Source: CAYSLU01 sp964431965 (GTDB lineage: Bacteria; Verrucomicrobiota; Kiritimatiellia; CAIKKV01; CAYSLU01). From it: DNA of 16,102 nt. Both the position numbers and the translations under genes were made by a program. Numbering within the stretch: the first letter of the stretch is position 1; each line of letters begins with the position of its first letter. The stretch covers positions 1 through 16,102 of the forward strand of contig CAYSLU010000107.1 of NCBI GenBank assembly GCA_964431965.1, read 5' to 3'. A model generated the notes under the pieces. That model did no database searches. It was not told the DNA's origin and was given only the letters and a program-made list of their open reading frames with translations. This document shows, one piece after another, positions 7,183 through 14,600 of the stretch.

Positions 7183-7872
7183 CTAGCGCACAAACCGCAG
7201 CCGGTAGAACACGGCCTGCGTTGCTCCTGTAGTGAAGGCAAGAGCCACGTTTGTCGCGTATCCCATAACCGGGAAGTTGGTTGCGTCGTGCCACGCGCCG
7301 CCGATCAGGGAATCGGTTGTCTGGACGAAGCAGGTCGATCCCGCCATCTCCTCGATGGACAGCCGCAGTTGTGTGTCTCCTGGCGACACAGCGAGGAATC
7401 GGGGGGAGGGGCTGGGGCCGATGAACGAGAACGCATGGAAGCCAGGCGCCGTGAGAACATGGTTGGAGTATCCGCCTCCGATGGATATGCCTCGAGGGAA
7501 GAACGGAGACGGGCTGGGATAGACAGCCACACTGGTTGCCCGGCTGTGGATCTGGAATGTGAGCGGCTCTCCCTCGAGGACGTAGGTTCCGTTGGTGCAC
7601 TGCCACGTCACGAGGCCGTCCGGAGCGACCGTAGCGAGCCATCCGGAGGGCCCCGTAGCGGTCTCGACCAAGTGGGACTGCATCATGATCAAGCCTCCCG
7701 CGGGCACTCCCCATGCCCACGTGCCGCCCGTGCCGATGAACCGGTAGGTGAAGGCTCCCCTGCCATCCGTCTCCGACTGGACCTGGAACAGCGTCTGAGC
7801 GTCGATTCCGCTCAGTGCGCCAAAGGCAAGGAGCGTTCCCCCGGCGATGCACCTGATCGACTTCATCCTCAT
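7183..7872 (-). CDS. Secreted protein of unknown function with 'FYRL' C-terminal module
   Basis: I do not recognise a family for the body of this 229-residue protein. Residues 1-25 are a signal peptide ('MRMKSIRCIAGG', hydrophobic core, 'IDA' before the cut). The remainder is beta-rich with many Gly, Thr and Ser residues and is probably exported. The last ~50 residues ('VQTTDSLIGGAWHD', then 'FYRLRFVR' at the end) resemble the C-terminal module of the LRR protein at 127-1644 ('FRTNLVSADWLPL' ... 'GFYRLVHVP'). The start ATG (7872-7870) overlaps the stop codon of a 38-codon stub upstream. No good ribosome binding site is seen, so translation may depend on that overlap. An alternative start is the ATG 6 nt downstream (MKSIRC). 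It is less GC-rich than the glycosyltransferase cluster downstream, which would fit insertion. Confidence 0.78.
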   Translation of the reverse strand: MRMKSIRCIAGGTLLAFGALSGIDAQTLFQVQSETDGRGAFTYRFIGTGGTWAWGVPAGGLIMMQSHLVETATGPSGWLATVAPDGLVTWQCTNGTYVLEGEPLTFQIHSRATSVAVYPSPSPFFPRGISIGGGYSNHVLTAPGFHAFSFIGPSPSPRFLAVSPGDTQLRLSIEEMAGSTCFVQTTDSLIGGAWHDATNFPVMGYATNVALAFTTGATQAVFYRLRFVR

Positions 7873-7985
7873 GGTGTTGCCACGAACAGGAACCCGGCCC
7901 CAAGCCGCCCGTCGTAGATGGCCGCCACGGTGAACAACACGGAGATGGCACGCTTCGTTCTCATGTCGCGTCGTTCAAAGCTCAT
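7869..7985 (-). pseudogene. N-terminal stub of a small membrane protein
   Basis: A 38-codon frame, with an internal ATG at 7964 as another possible start. It contains 'ISVLFTVAAIYDGRLGAGF' followed by 'LFVATP' and a TGA. From memory, 'LFTVAALYDGLLGxAFLF' opens a family of small four-helix membrane proteins of roughly 130 residues common in Planctomycetota and Verrucomicrobiota; the continuation ('PPNHWGYVQFPALL') is absent here and I cannot find it within the 910 nt downstream. The TGA (7871-7869) overlaps the ATG of the secreted-protein gene. Either a functional coupling peptide or, more likely, a gene broken by the DNA that carries that gene. No ribosome binding site is evident. Confidence 0.5.
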
Positions 7986-8050
7986 CGCCGGCAGCTTAAC
8001 CGGCCGACGGGATGAAGGCTAGACGAAACCGCAGCCGGCGGCGTCCCGGC

Positions 8051-8080
8051 TTGATGCATCCAGCGTGCGTTTGCTAGTCT
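8051..8080 (+). promoter_or_regulatory. Possible promoter for a leaderless gene
   Basis: TTGATG (8051-8056) and TAGTCT (8075-8080) lie 18 nt apart and resemble -35 and -10 elements weakly (TAnnnT in the -10). A transcript would begin around 8087-8088, where the GTG start codon lies. The gene has no Shine-Dalgarno sequence, which fits leaderless translation. Two small hairpins with the same GCCGG/CCGGC stem (7987-8004 and 8034-8050) lie just upstream in this divergent gap. Confidence 0.3.
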
Positions 8081-8087
8081 CGCCCCC

Positions 8088-8861
8088 GTGAACACGCTGC
8101 GTCAGGCTGATCGCGACGGGCGCGTGGCCGCACCGCCCGGAAAGAGGTTTCTGGCCGGTCTGACCGTGGGTTGCCTGTTGGCAAGCCTGACTGCGGTGCC
8201 GTGCCCGGGCGCTGCGTCGTACGACCCGCTCAAGGATCCGAACCGGATGGAGCCGGTTATGCTCATGAGCGGCAACGGAAGCGTGACCATCCAGGTCAGC
8301 GCTCAGAATCGGAAGGCCTTGAACGACGCCATCCAGGGCGGGAACAACCGCGTCCTCGCCATGGCGGAGGACCGCTCATTGCCTACGGCCGACAGGCGGG
8401 CGCGGATCAAGGCGATTCGAGCGGCGACCTCGGCCCAGATCCAGAATCTGCTTACGCTGGAGGAGTACCGGAAGTACGTGCGCTACGACGAGCAGGTCCG
8501 GAGCATGGAAGAGGAACAGCAGCGGGCCATCGATACACTGACGAGTCCTCAGTCGGCCCGACCGGCACAACCCTGGGTGCGGCCGTCACAGCCCGCGCAA
8601 GCGTCCCATCGCCAGCAGACGCCGTCGCGGACGGCCACGTCTCGCGCGGCCGCCGCGACACCAACCGCCGAGAGCAACGCCGTGCCGAGCGTGCAGGGAG
8701 TGTTCTACCAGGGCGGCGAGGCCGCCGTCCTGATCAACGGGCAGGTTCTCACGGTTGGCAGTTGGTTCGGCAAGTCCCGGATCGTGTCGATCACCATGAC
8801 CAATGTGGTTCTCCAGCAGGAAGGCAACCCCCCCGTGATGCTGAGCACCCATTCGCGCTAG
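8088..8861 (+). CDS. Secreted protein with helical middle and pilus/T2SS-like C-terminal module
   Basis: A predicted exported protein of 257 residues, family not firmly recognised. A basic start ('PPGKRFLAGLTVGCLLA', 16-32) leads a signal peptide ending near Ala43. Residues 73-150 are helical; 'RIKAIRAATSAQIQNLLTLE' followed by 'EYRKY' resembles the LTxxQ-type helices of Spy/CpxP-like proteins. Residues 152-198 are a Pro/Ala/Ser/Thr/Gln linker. Residues 201-252 ('GVFYQGGEAAVLINGQVL', 'VGSWFGKSRIVSITMTNVVL') look like the short beta module found at the C-terminus of GspB/MshK/PilP-type pilus and type II secretion accessory proteins. It could be a periplasmic accessory factor. GTG start with no ribosome binding site; GTG at 8124 is an alternative. 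Its TAG stop lies at the junction with the MITE. Confidence 0.72.
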   Translation: MNTLRQADRDGRVAAPPGKRFLAGLTVGCLLASLTAVPCPGAASYDPLKDPNRMEPVMLMSGNGSVTIQVSAQNRKALNDAIQGGNNRVLAMAEDRSLPTADRRARIKAIRAATSAQIQNLLTLEEYRKYVRYDEQVRSMEEEQQRAIDTLTSPQSARPAQPWVRPSQPAQASHRQQTPSRTATSRAAAATPTAESNAVPSVQGVFYQGGEAAVLINGQVLTVGSWFGKSRIVSITMTNVVLQQEGNPPVMLSTHSR

Positions 8862-9013
8862 TGTGCTGTCCCGCAAATGACTACGCAAAACGCGCAAGTG
8901 CCCGTCATTCCGAGTGGAGCGAGGAATCTCGGGCTTGATCGCACGGCAAGAGATCCTTCGCTTTGCTCAGGATGACCTTCATTATGTAAGCCTATTTCCG
9001 AGACAGCACACTA
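8859..9013. mobile_element. MITE with IS630/Tc1-type ends, TA target duplication
   Basis: A 151-bp non-coding element (8861-9011) flanked by TA on both sides, inside a CTAG context at both ends (8858-8861, 9011-9014). The left end GTGTGCTGTCCCGCAAAT (8861-8878) and the inverted right end GTGTGCTGTCTCGGAAAT (from 9011 leftwards) match at 16 of 18 positions. Inside is a second, imperfect inverted repeat: 8904-8930 (gtcattccgag...gaatctc) against 8950-8976 (gagatcc...caggatgac). From memory, that inner palindrome resembles repeats scattered through many bacterial genomes. TA duplication and a CTAG target are typical of the IS630-Tc1-mariner superfamily. No transposase is present, so it would need one elsewhere. 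Confidence 0.85.
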
Positions 9014-9069
9014 GCGGTCGGCGGGTTTTGGCTTGCCCGCGCAGAGGGCGCTGGCGGACACTGCGGGCC

Positions 9070-10062
9070 GTGAAGAGACGCATTCAGAGCCGCATTGAGG
9101 CGGGCGAGGCCGGTCGCACGGTAATCGATTTCCTGGCCGCCCGCTTTACCTACCACACGCGCGAGCAGTGGATGGAGCGGATCGCGGCGGGACGGCTGCG
9201 GGTCAACGAGTCTCCCGCCGGGCCGGAGTGCGTGCTGGCGGCGGGGGATGCGGTCGAGTACATCGCGGACGACATCGCCGAGCCGGCCGTTCCGCTCGAC
9301 GTCGGGATCCTGCACGACGACGCGGATGTGCTGGTGGTGAACAAGCCCGCAGGGCTTCCCTGTCATCCGGCCGGCCGCTACTTCCGGCACACGCTCTGGG
9401 CTGTTCTAAAGGAGCGATGCGGCGTCGATGACCCGTCGTTCGTGAACCGCCTCGACCGCGAGACGTCGGGCATCGTGGTGGTGGCGCGCACGCCGGCATC
9501 GGCGCGCAAACTGCGGGCCCAGTTTACGGATCGCCGGGTGGAGAAGCGCTACCTCGCGCTGGTCGAAGGAGTGTTTCCTGAAGCCGCCGTGAACGCCGCC
9601 GGATTCCTGGGGCCCGGGGACGGGGAGCCGGTGCGGAAGCGCCGCCTCTTCCGGCCGGCCACCGGCGGCCCGGCCGAGGTGTTTGGCGCCGCGCCTGCCG
9701 GCTGCGAGTGGGCGGAGACCCGGCTGCGGCGGATGGCGGTACACGGGCCGATCAGCGAGGTCGAGGCGATCCCGAAGACCGGTCGGCTGCACCAGATCCG
9801 TGCGACGCTGAGCGGTCTGGGGTTCCCGATCGTGGGGGACAAGGTCTACGGGGTCGACCCGGGGATCTTCGTCCGCTTCTGCACGGATGCGATGACGGAC
9901 GTCGATCGGGAGCGGATGCGGATGGGGCGCCAGGCGCTTCATGCGGCCGGCTTGCGGTTCCGGCATCCGTCGTCGAATCGACCCATGGAATTCGATTTGC
10001 CGATGCCGGCCGATATGCGCGCGTTGACCGAGTTGCTGACGCAGGCGATGGAGGAGTCATGA
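9070..10062 (+). CDS. RluA-family RNA pseudouridine synthase
   Basis: A complete 330-residue enzyme that converts uridine to pseudouridine in rRNA or tRNA. An S4-like RNA-binding region (about 16-64: 'RTVIDFLAARFTYHTREQW', 'GRLRVNESPAGPECVLAAGD') precedes the catalytic domain. 'VLVVNKPAGLPCHPAGRY' (88-104), 'NRLDRETSGIVVVART' with catalytic Asp129, 'EKRYLALVEG' and 'PKTGRLHQIRATLSGLGFPI' (236-254) are all present. The 'HPxGRY' segment recalls the Rib2/Pus9/RPUSD2-like branch more than E. coli RluA, RluC or RluD, so the target base is unclear. GTG at 9070 is chosen because the open frame upstream to 8914 lies largely within the MITE. The stop overlaps the start of the beta-helix gene. Confidence 0.93.
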   Translation: MKRRIQSRIEAGEAGRTVIDFLAARFTYHTREQWMERIAAGRLRVNESPAGPECVLAAGDAVEYIADDIAEPAVPLDVGILHDDADVLVVNKPAGLPCHPAGRYFRHTLWAVLKERCGVDDPSFVNRLDRETSGIVVVARTPASARKLRAQFTDRRVEKRYLALVEGVFPEAAVNAAGFLGPGDGEPVRKRRLFRPATGGPAEVFGAAPAGCEWAETRLRRMAVHGPISEVEAIPKTGRLHQIRATLSGLGFPIVGDKVYGVDPGIFVRFCTDAMTDVDRERMRMGRQALHAAGLRFRHPSSNRPMEFDLPMPADMRALTELLTQAMEES

Positions 10063-11156
10063 GTCGGAAGGTGGCGAATGGTTCAGCGAGAACCTGTGTG
10101 CGGCGCGCGGGCGTGACCTACGGTGCGCAGCCGGACCGGTCTGGACCGATCGGGGGCGGCGCGGGATACCGCCGTGTCGTCCGGTCGGGCCGTCACACCG
10201 CCCGTACGGTTGACGAACTGATCGCGGCGCTGGCGGCGGCCCGGGCCGGTGAGACGGTGTTCATCCCGGGCGATGCCACTCTGGACTTCACGGACCGCGT
10301 CTTTCTGGACGGACTGGTGCTGAAGCTGCCGGCGGGCGTGGTGCTGGCGGGCGACCGCGGCTGGCGGGGCTCGGCTGGCGCCCTCCTGTTCAGCGACGCG
10401 TTCCAGACGAGCCCGCTGATCGAGGTCGCCGGCCCCGGGGCTCGAATCACGGGGCTGCGCCTGCGCGGGCCGGATCCGAAGCGGCGGCTGGCCTTCCACC
10501 ATCGGGCGTTCTACACCGATGTCTACCCGGCCGGGCCGGCCCGCAGCGATGCGTACTACCGCTTTCCCAACTCGGACGCGATCCGGTGCGGGGCGGATCG
10601 GCTGGAGGTGGATAACTGCGAGATCGCCGGGTGGAGCCACGCCGGCGTGTACCTGCCGGGCGGCCTCAAGCACCGGGTGCATCACTGCTTCATCCACCAC
10701 TGCCAGCGCATGGGCCTGGGGTACGGCGTGTGCCTCGACCAGGCCGAGGTTCTGATCGAGCGGAATCTGTTCCAGGACAACAAGCACCACATCGCCGGGA
10801 CGGGGCGGCCGGGCTCCGGGTACGAGGCCCGTCACAACGTGGTCCTGCCGTACACGGAGGCCCATGCGCATCCGGTGACCGGCGCGCCGTACGGGCAGGA
10901 TCATCTGTTTGACATGCACGGCGGGGGGGATCGGCGCGACGGGACGGAGGTCGCCGGGGCCTGGATGAAGATTCACCACAACCGATTCCGATCGAGCTAC
11001 CTGGCGGTCTGTATCCGGGGCGTCCCGGAGCGCAAGGCCCTGATCCATCACAACTGGTTTGACGCATTGGCGCCGGGGGATGGCGTGGTTCGCGCAAAGG
11101 GGCGGACCGATGTACGGAGCAACGTCTACGGCCCCGCCGGCCGCACGGTGGCATGA
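10059..11156 (+). CDS. Right-handed parallel beta-helix protein, possible polysaccharide lyase-like
   Basis: A 365-residue protein beginning with ATGA, overlapping the pseudouridine synthase stop, behind GGAGGAG; translation is probably coupled. After a basic, disordered-looking start (1-45), 'TVDELIAALAAARAGETVFI' (49-68) opens a pectate-lyase-like beta-helix. The coils carry regular Asn/His positions ('VDNCEIAGWSHAGVYLPGG', 'VHHCFIHHCQRMGLGYGV', 'LIERNLFQDNKHHIAGTG', 'IHHNRFRSSYLAVCIRG', 'LIHHNWFDALAPGDGV'). A stretch 'DHLFDMHGGGDRRDGTEVAG' is similar to beta-helix proteins of planctomycetes. Such folds bind or cleave polysaccharides. No catalytic set can be assigned with confidence. No signal peptide is visible, which is odd for this fold. 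Confidence 0.85.
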   Translation: MSRKVANGSARTCVRRAGVTYGAQPDRSGPIGGGAGYRRVVRSGRHTARTVDELIAALAAARAGETVFIPGDATLDFTDRVFLDGLVLKLPAGVVLAGDRGWRGSAGALLFSDAFQTSPLIEVAGPGARITGLRLRGPDPKRRLAFHHRAFYTDVYPAGPARSDAYYRFPNSDAIRCGADRLEVDNCEIAGWSHAGVYLPGGLKHRVHHCFIHHCQRMGLGYGVCLDQAEVLIERNLFQDNKHHIAGTGRPGSGYEARHNVVLPYTEAHAHPVTGAPYGQDHLFDMHGGGDRRDGTEVAGAWMKIHHNRFRSSYLAVCIRGVPERKALIHHNWFDALAPGDGVVRAKGRTDVRSNVYGPAGRTVA

Positions 11157-11245
11157 GCGACTGATCGCCCCACCCGAATCGATGCCCCGCGTCCCTCGTA
11201 GCCGCGCGCGCCAGCGTGCGGCGGTACGGGCTGCGCGATGGAGAA

Positions 11246-11415
11246 GCGACACGGCTTGGGCCAAAGGCGGGCGCGTGATCTTGGCCCAGCTGCGGCGTTG
11301 TCGCGGTCGGCGCGTACAGGAGTACAGCGCCGACCGCGACGCCTTGCATCTGGGCCACGCTGACGCGTCCGTCTTTGGACCCCTCGCAGACTCGGGGCGA
11401 CCCAAGCCGTGTCGC
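11246..11415 (+). ncRNA. 170-nt near-continuous hairpin, candidate structured RNA
   Basis: A long inverted repeat with about 65 pairs. Helix 1: GCGACACGGCTTGGG (11246-11260) pairs perfectly with 11401-11415. Helix 2: 11261-11275 with 11364-11378, 13 Watson-Crick and 2 G-U pairs. A symmetrical 6x6 loop follows, then helix 3: TGGCCCAG (11282-11289) with CTGGGCCA (11350-11357). Helix 4: GTCGCGGTCGGCGC (11300-11313) pairs perfectly with 11327-11340, then GTAC/GTAC with one bulged A and an AGGA loop (11318-11321). A side hairpin with CCCC/GGGG (11380-11397) sits between helices 1 and 2 on the 3' side. Both mismatches in helix 2 are G-U if the + strand is transcribed, but C-A on the other strand, hinting at a + strand RNA. 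A decayed foldback element is the alternative. Confidence 0.5.
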
Positions 11416-11423
11416 GGTTCGCC

Positions 11424-11448
11424 CCGTTCGTTCGCGGACTCCGAACGG
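11424..11448 (+). other. Hairpin following the long inverted repeat
   Basis: CCGTTCG (11424-11430) pairs perfectly with CGAACGG (11442-11448) around an 11-nt loop. It begins 8 nt after the long hairpin and could be its last domain or a transcript end. There is no T-run. Confidence 0.35.
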
Positions 11449-11512
11449 TGGGTGAGGGTCCGGTCTGGCGTGAAGCGCCTGCTGCCCCCCAACGGTCGCA
11501 CGTGATTCTCTG

Positions 11513-11541
11513 TTGTCGCCGCACGGTGAGCGGTGGACAAT
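11513..11541 (+). promoter_or_regulatory. Possible promoter of the glycine-rich gene
   Basis: TTGTCG (11513-11518) and GACAAT (11536-11541) are spaced 17 nt apart; each matches 4 of 6 positions of the sigma-70 consensus. The leader would be about 60 nt before the ATG at 11609, with AAGGA at 11593-11597. Confidence 0.35.
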
Positions 11542-11608
11542 AGGCCGGCGCGGGTGGCGCGCAGGATTTCAGCTTTGGGCTCGGATCGAAAGAAGGACGG
11601 GTCTGTCC

Positions 11609-14600
11609 ATGAAGAGGCACGGTACACACGCTTGGTTGGGATTGCTGCTGGCGGCGTTTGCTTTGAGCGCGGAGGCCGGCGCCGTCCGGACGTGGCGGGC
11701 GGCCACGACGGGCGACTGGTTCGACGCGGCCAACTGGGTCGAAGGCGCAAGTCCGGTCGCTGGCGACGACGTGTTCGTCACGAACGCCGGGGGCGCGGTC
11801 CTGCTGACGAATGCGACCGATTCGCTCAACTCGCTCTGGCTGAGCCAGCGGCTCACCTTCTCGAACTGGGTCACGCAGCTGACGGCGATCGACATGCGTG
11901 TGGCATCGGGCGGACTGGTCTCTTGCGCCGGCCCATTTGCCGGAACCGCCATGCCGAGTCGCGTGTGGATCGCCTGCTCGAACCTGACGGTTGATTTCGG
12001 CGGGCGGATTGACGTCTCGGGCTTGGGCTATCAGGCTGGATCGAACAACGTGGCCGAGGGCGTAGGAAGCGGGCCGGGCGGCGGGAAGGCCGATATAGGG
12101 GCGAGCTTTATCCGGGGCGGTGGTGGCGGCCACGGCGGGCGGGGCGGTCAGGGCATGTACCAGAGTTCCCTGTTCAGCTTTGGCGGAATCCCTAACGGCG
12201 CGGCGGAGTACCCGACGAACGCCGGGAGCGGTGGAGCGAGTGCTTCGGTAGCCGGCGAGGCAGGCGGCCCAGGCGGCGGGGCGGTGCTGATCGACGCCAC
12301 CGGCGCGGTGGTCGTGGATGGCGCGATCCGGGCCAATGGCCAGTCGTATCGCTCGGGCACTCGATCCGGCGGCGGGGCCGGCGGGTCGATCCTCGTTCGC
12401 TGCGCGACGGTCGCCGGCTCAGGCGTGCTGCAGGCGAGCGGCGGCGTTGCCCCCGGAACGGGTGACGGTGGCGGCGGAGGAGGGGGAGGGCGCATCGCGC
12501 TGCTCTACGACCCCGCCGCCCAGTCCCTGCAGCCGTCACCCGGCACGCGGGTCCAGGCGCTCGGTGGCAGCGGTTCGTCGACCGGCGAGATCGGCACGGT
12601 CTATTTTCCGGATGGGCGCCTGCTGCAAGACGTGGAGGTCTTCTCGACGAACAGCATCGCGGGCCAGATTGTCTGGCCGCTCAGCACCTGGGGGCGCGAG
12701 CGCATGGTCGTCAGCAACGTGGGCGTCCGCTTCCCGGGCGACGGGTTTGCGCTAACGGTGACGAACGACCTGGTGATCGTGGGCGGCGCCGGAGTCCTGG
12801 ACCTCGGCAGCACGAGCATGCTGAGCAATGACCTGCGGATGACGTTCTACAACGCGCAGGGCGGGGCTCCGTCTCTGGTGGTTGGCGGCAACCTGCGGCT
12901 GACCAACGCGGCGACCTTGGTGATCTACGCGGCAGCGACCGGGGCCGTCGCCGGCGCCTGGGGCGGCACGGTGACGGTCGCGGGCGACCTTGTCCTGGGG
13001 CCGGGCTGCTGGATCCGCCCGCAGTCCAATCCGACGAACGGCGGGTCGGCCGTCCTGCGGGCGGCCAACGTGCAGATCGCGGCTACCGGGGGAATCAATG
13101 CGGACGGGGCCGGGTACTTGTACGCGAGCGGCCCGGGGCGCGCGGCGTCGAACATCCGGCCTGGGGGCGGCGGGTACGGGGGCGTGGGCGGCGGCGGCGA
13201 ATACGTGGATTCATTCGGGGGCGGAACGTACGGGATGGCGAGTGATCCGACCGAGCCGGGGAGCGGCGGCGGGAGCTACGGCGTGGCGGATCAGGGCGGT
13301 CGTGGCGGAGGGTTGATCCGGCTCATCGTGTCCAACCGTGTGTACCTGGCCGGGACGCTGACGGCGGGAGGGGCGATTCCGATGGCGTCCGCCGGTGCGG
13401 GGGCCGGTGGCGGTGTCGCCGTGCTCTGCCGTGTTCTGGCGGGGACCGGCGGGGTGATCCGCGCGAACGGAGGGAGTCGGTCTGTCTCCGGCGCAGGCGG
13501 AGGCGGGGGCGGGCGAATTGCGCTCGTCTATGATGCAGCGGCGCAGGCGGCCGAGCCAAAGCCGCAGATCGCGATATCCGCGCTGGGTGGTGTCGGGCTG
13601 GACCGGGGCGACCTGGGGAGCGTCTACCTGACCGATGCCCAGGTTGTGCCATCGCCCGTCATCGCGGACCTCAACGGGCGGCTGGCGGGCGTGGGCGGCC
13701 TCACGTTCGACTCGCTGCGGATCAGCAACTGCTGGGTTCGGCTGGCGGGCCCGGAGGCGCGCCTGACGGTGAGCAACGCGTGCGTCGTGGAGGGCGCGAG
13801 CGGGCGGCTGGATCTCGGCGGCGATTCGACGCTGCCGATGTGGACGGCGAGCAATCACTACGCGGTCTGCACGCTCTCGACCGGCGTACCGTCGGCGGCG
13901 ATCGGCGGGAGCCTGAGCCTGCTGCGCGGAGGCCGGGTGGTGATCTACAGCGGCGCGACCAACTCCGAGTCGCCGGAGGCCGGCGGGCTGGTTGACGTGC
14001 GCGGGACGATCAGCGTGGGGAGCAACACCGCCCTGATTGTCGCCGCGCAGCCGACAAACGGCGGGGTGGCGCTCGTGCAGGCGGGCGATTTTCTGGTGCT
14101 GCCGGCGGGCATCGTAAGCGCCGACAGCGCGGGCTTCCTCCCGCAGACGGGGTACGGGCGGGGGACATTCGGCGGCAGCCGGTGCGGCGGCGGGGGCTAT
14201 GGCGGCCGCGGCGGGAATGGCGCGGCCGGCGCGGCCCTCGGAGGATCGCCGTACGGGTCGTCGAACGCGCCGGTTCTGCCGGGGAGTGGCGGGGCCACGT
14301 ACAGCGCGACCGATCGGGGCGGCTTCGGCGGCGGAGCTGTCCGGGTGGTCGCGCGTGAGAGCGTGGTTGTGGATGGAACCATCAGCGCGAACGGCATGAG
14401 CGTGAGCGGCACGGCTGCGGCCGGGTCTGGGGGCGCGATCTACATCACCTGTGAGCGGTTCGGGGGCAGCGGCGTGCTGCGCGCGAGCGGCGGGGCGGCG
14501 GGGGCCCTGGCCGGCGGGGGCGGAGGCGGGCGCATCGCCGTGTCCCGCGTCCACGCCCGCGACTCGTTTGCGGGCACATTCACGGTTCAGGGCGGAGCCG

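Larger units (their letters stand above)
11157..11608. other. 452-bp gap without a credible gene
   Basis: Reading frames through this gap are open because of high GC, but none has the residue pattern of a real protein. It holds the 170-nt inverted repeat (11246-11415), a second hairpin (11424-11448) and a plausible promoter (11513-11541) for the glycine-rich gene. The first 89 nt, after the beta-helix stop, show nothing recognisable. Confidence 0.6.

Noticed and set aside
4595..7186. 863-codon + strand open frame
   Set aside because: Antisense to mtnA, the CPBP protease and the glycosyltransferase, all of which have clear family motifs; its own sequence is low-complexity Arg/Asp/Glu/Gly of the kind GC-rich shadow frames give.
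6959..7951. N-terminal extension of the glycosyltransferase frame to 653 codons
   Set aside because: The family starts at the ATG at 6958 behind GAGGAG. The extension crosses the secreted-protein gene in another frame and resembles nothing.
8914..9069. Longer start for the pseudouridine synthase
   Set aside because: The extra residues are mostly encoded by the MITE, a recent insertion; the S4-like domain begins after the GTG at 9070.
11059..11505. 148-codon + strand frame over the hairpin
   Set aside because: Starts inside the beta-helix gene in another frame; Arg/Ala-rich without domain features. The inverted repeat explains the region better.
10083..11750. 555-codon minus-strand open frame
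   Set aside because: Antisense to the beta-helix gene and running through the hairpin region; no protein-like pattern.
13211..14554. 447-codon minus-strand open frame
   Set aside because: Antisense to the glycine-rich gene; the Ala/Arg/Pro/His bias is the complement of Gly-rich codons.
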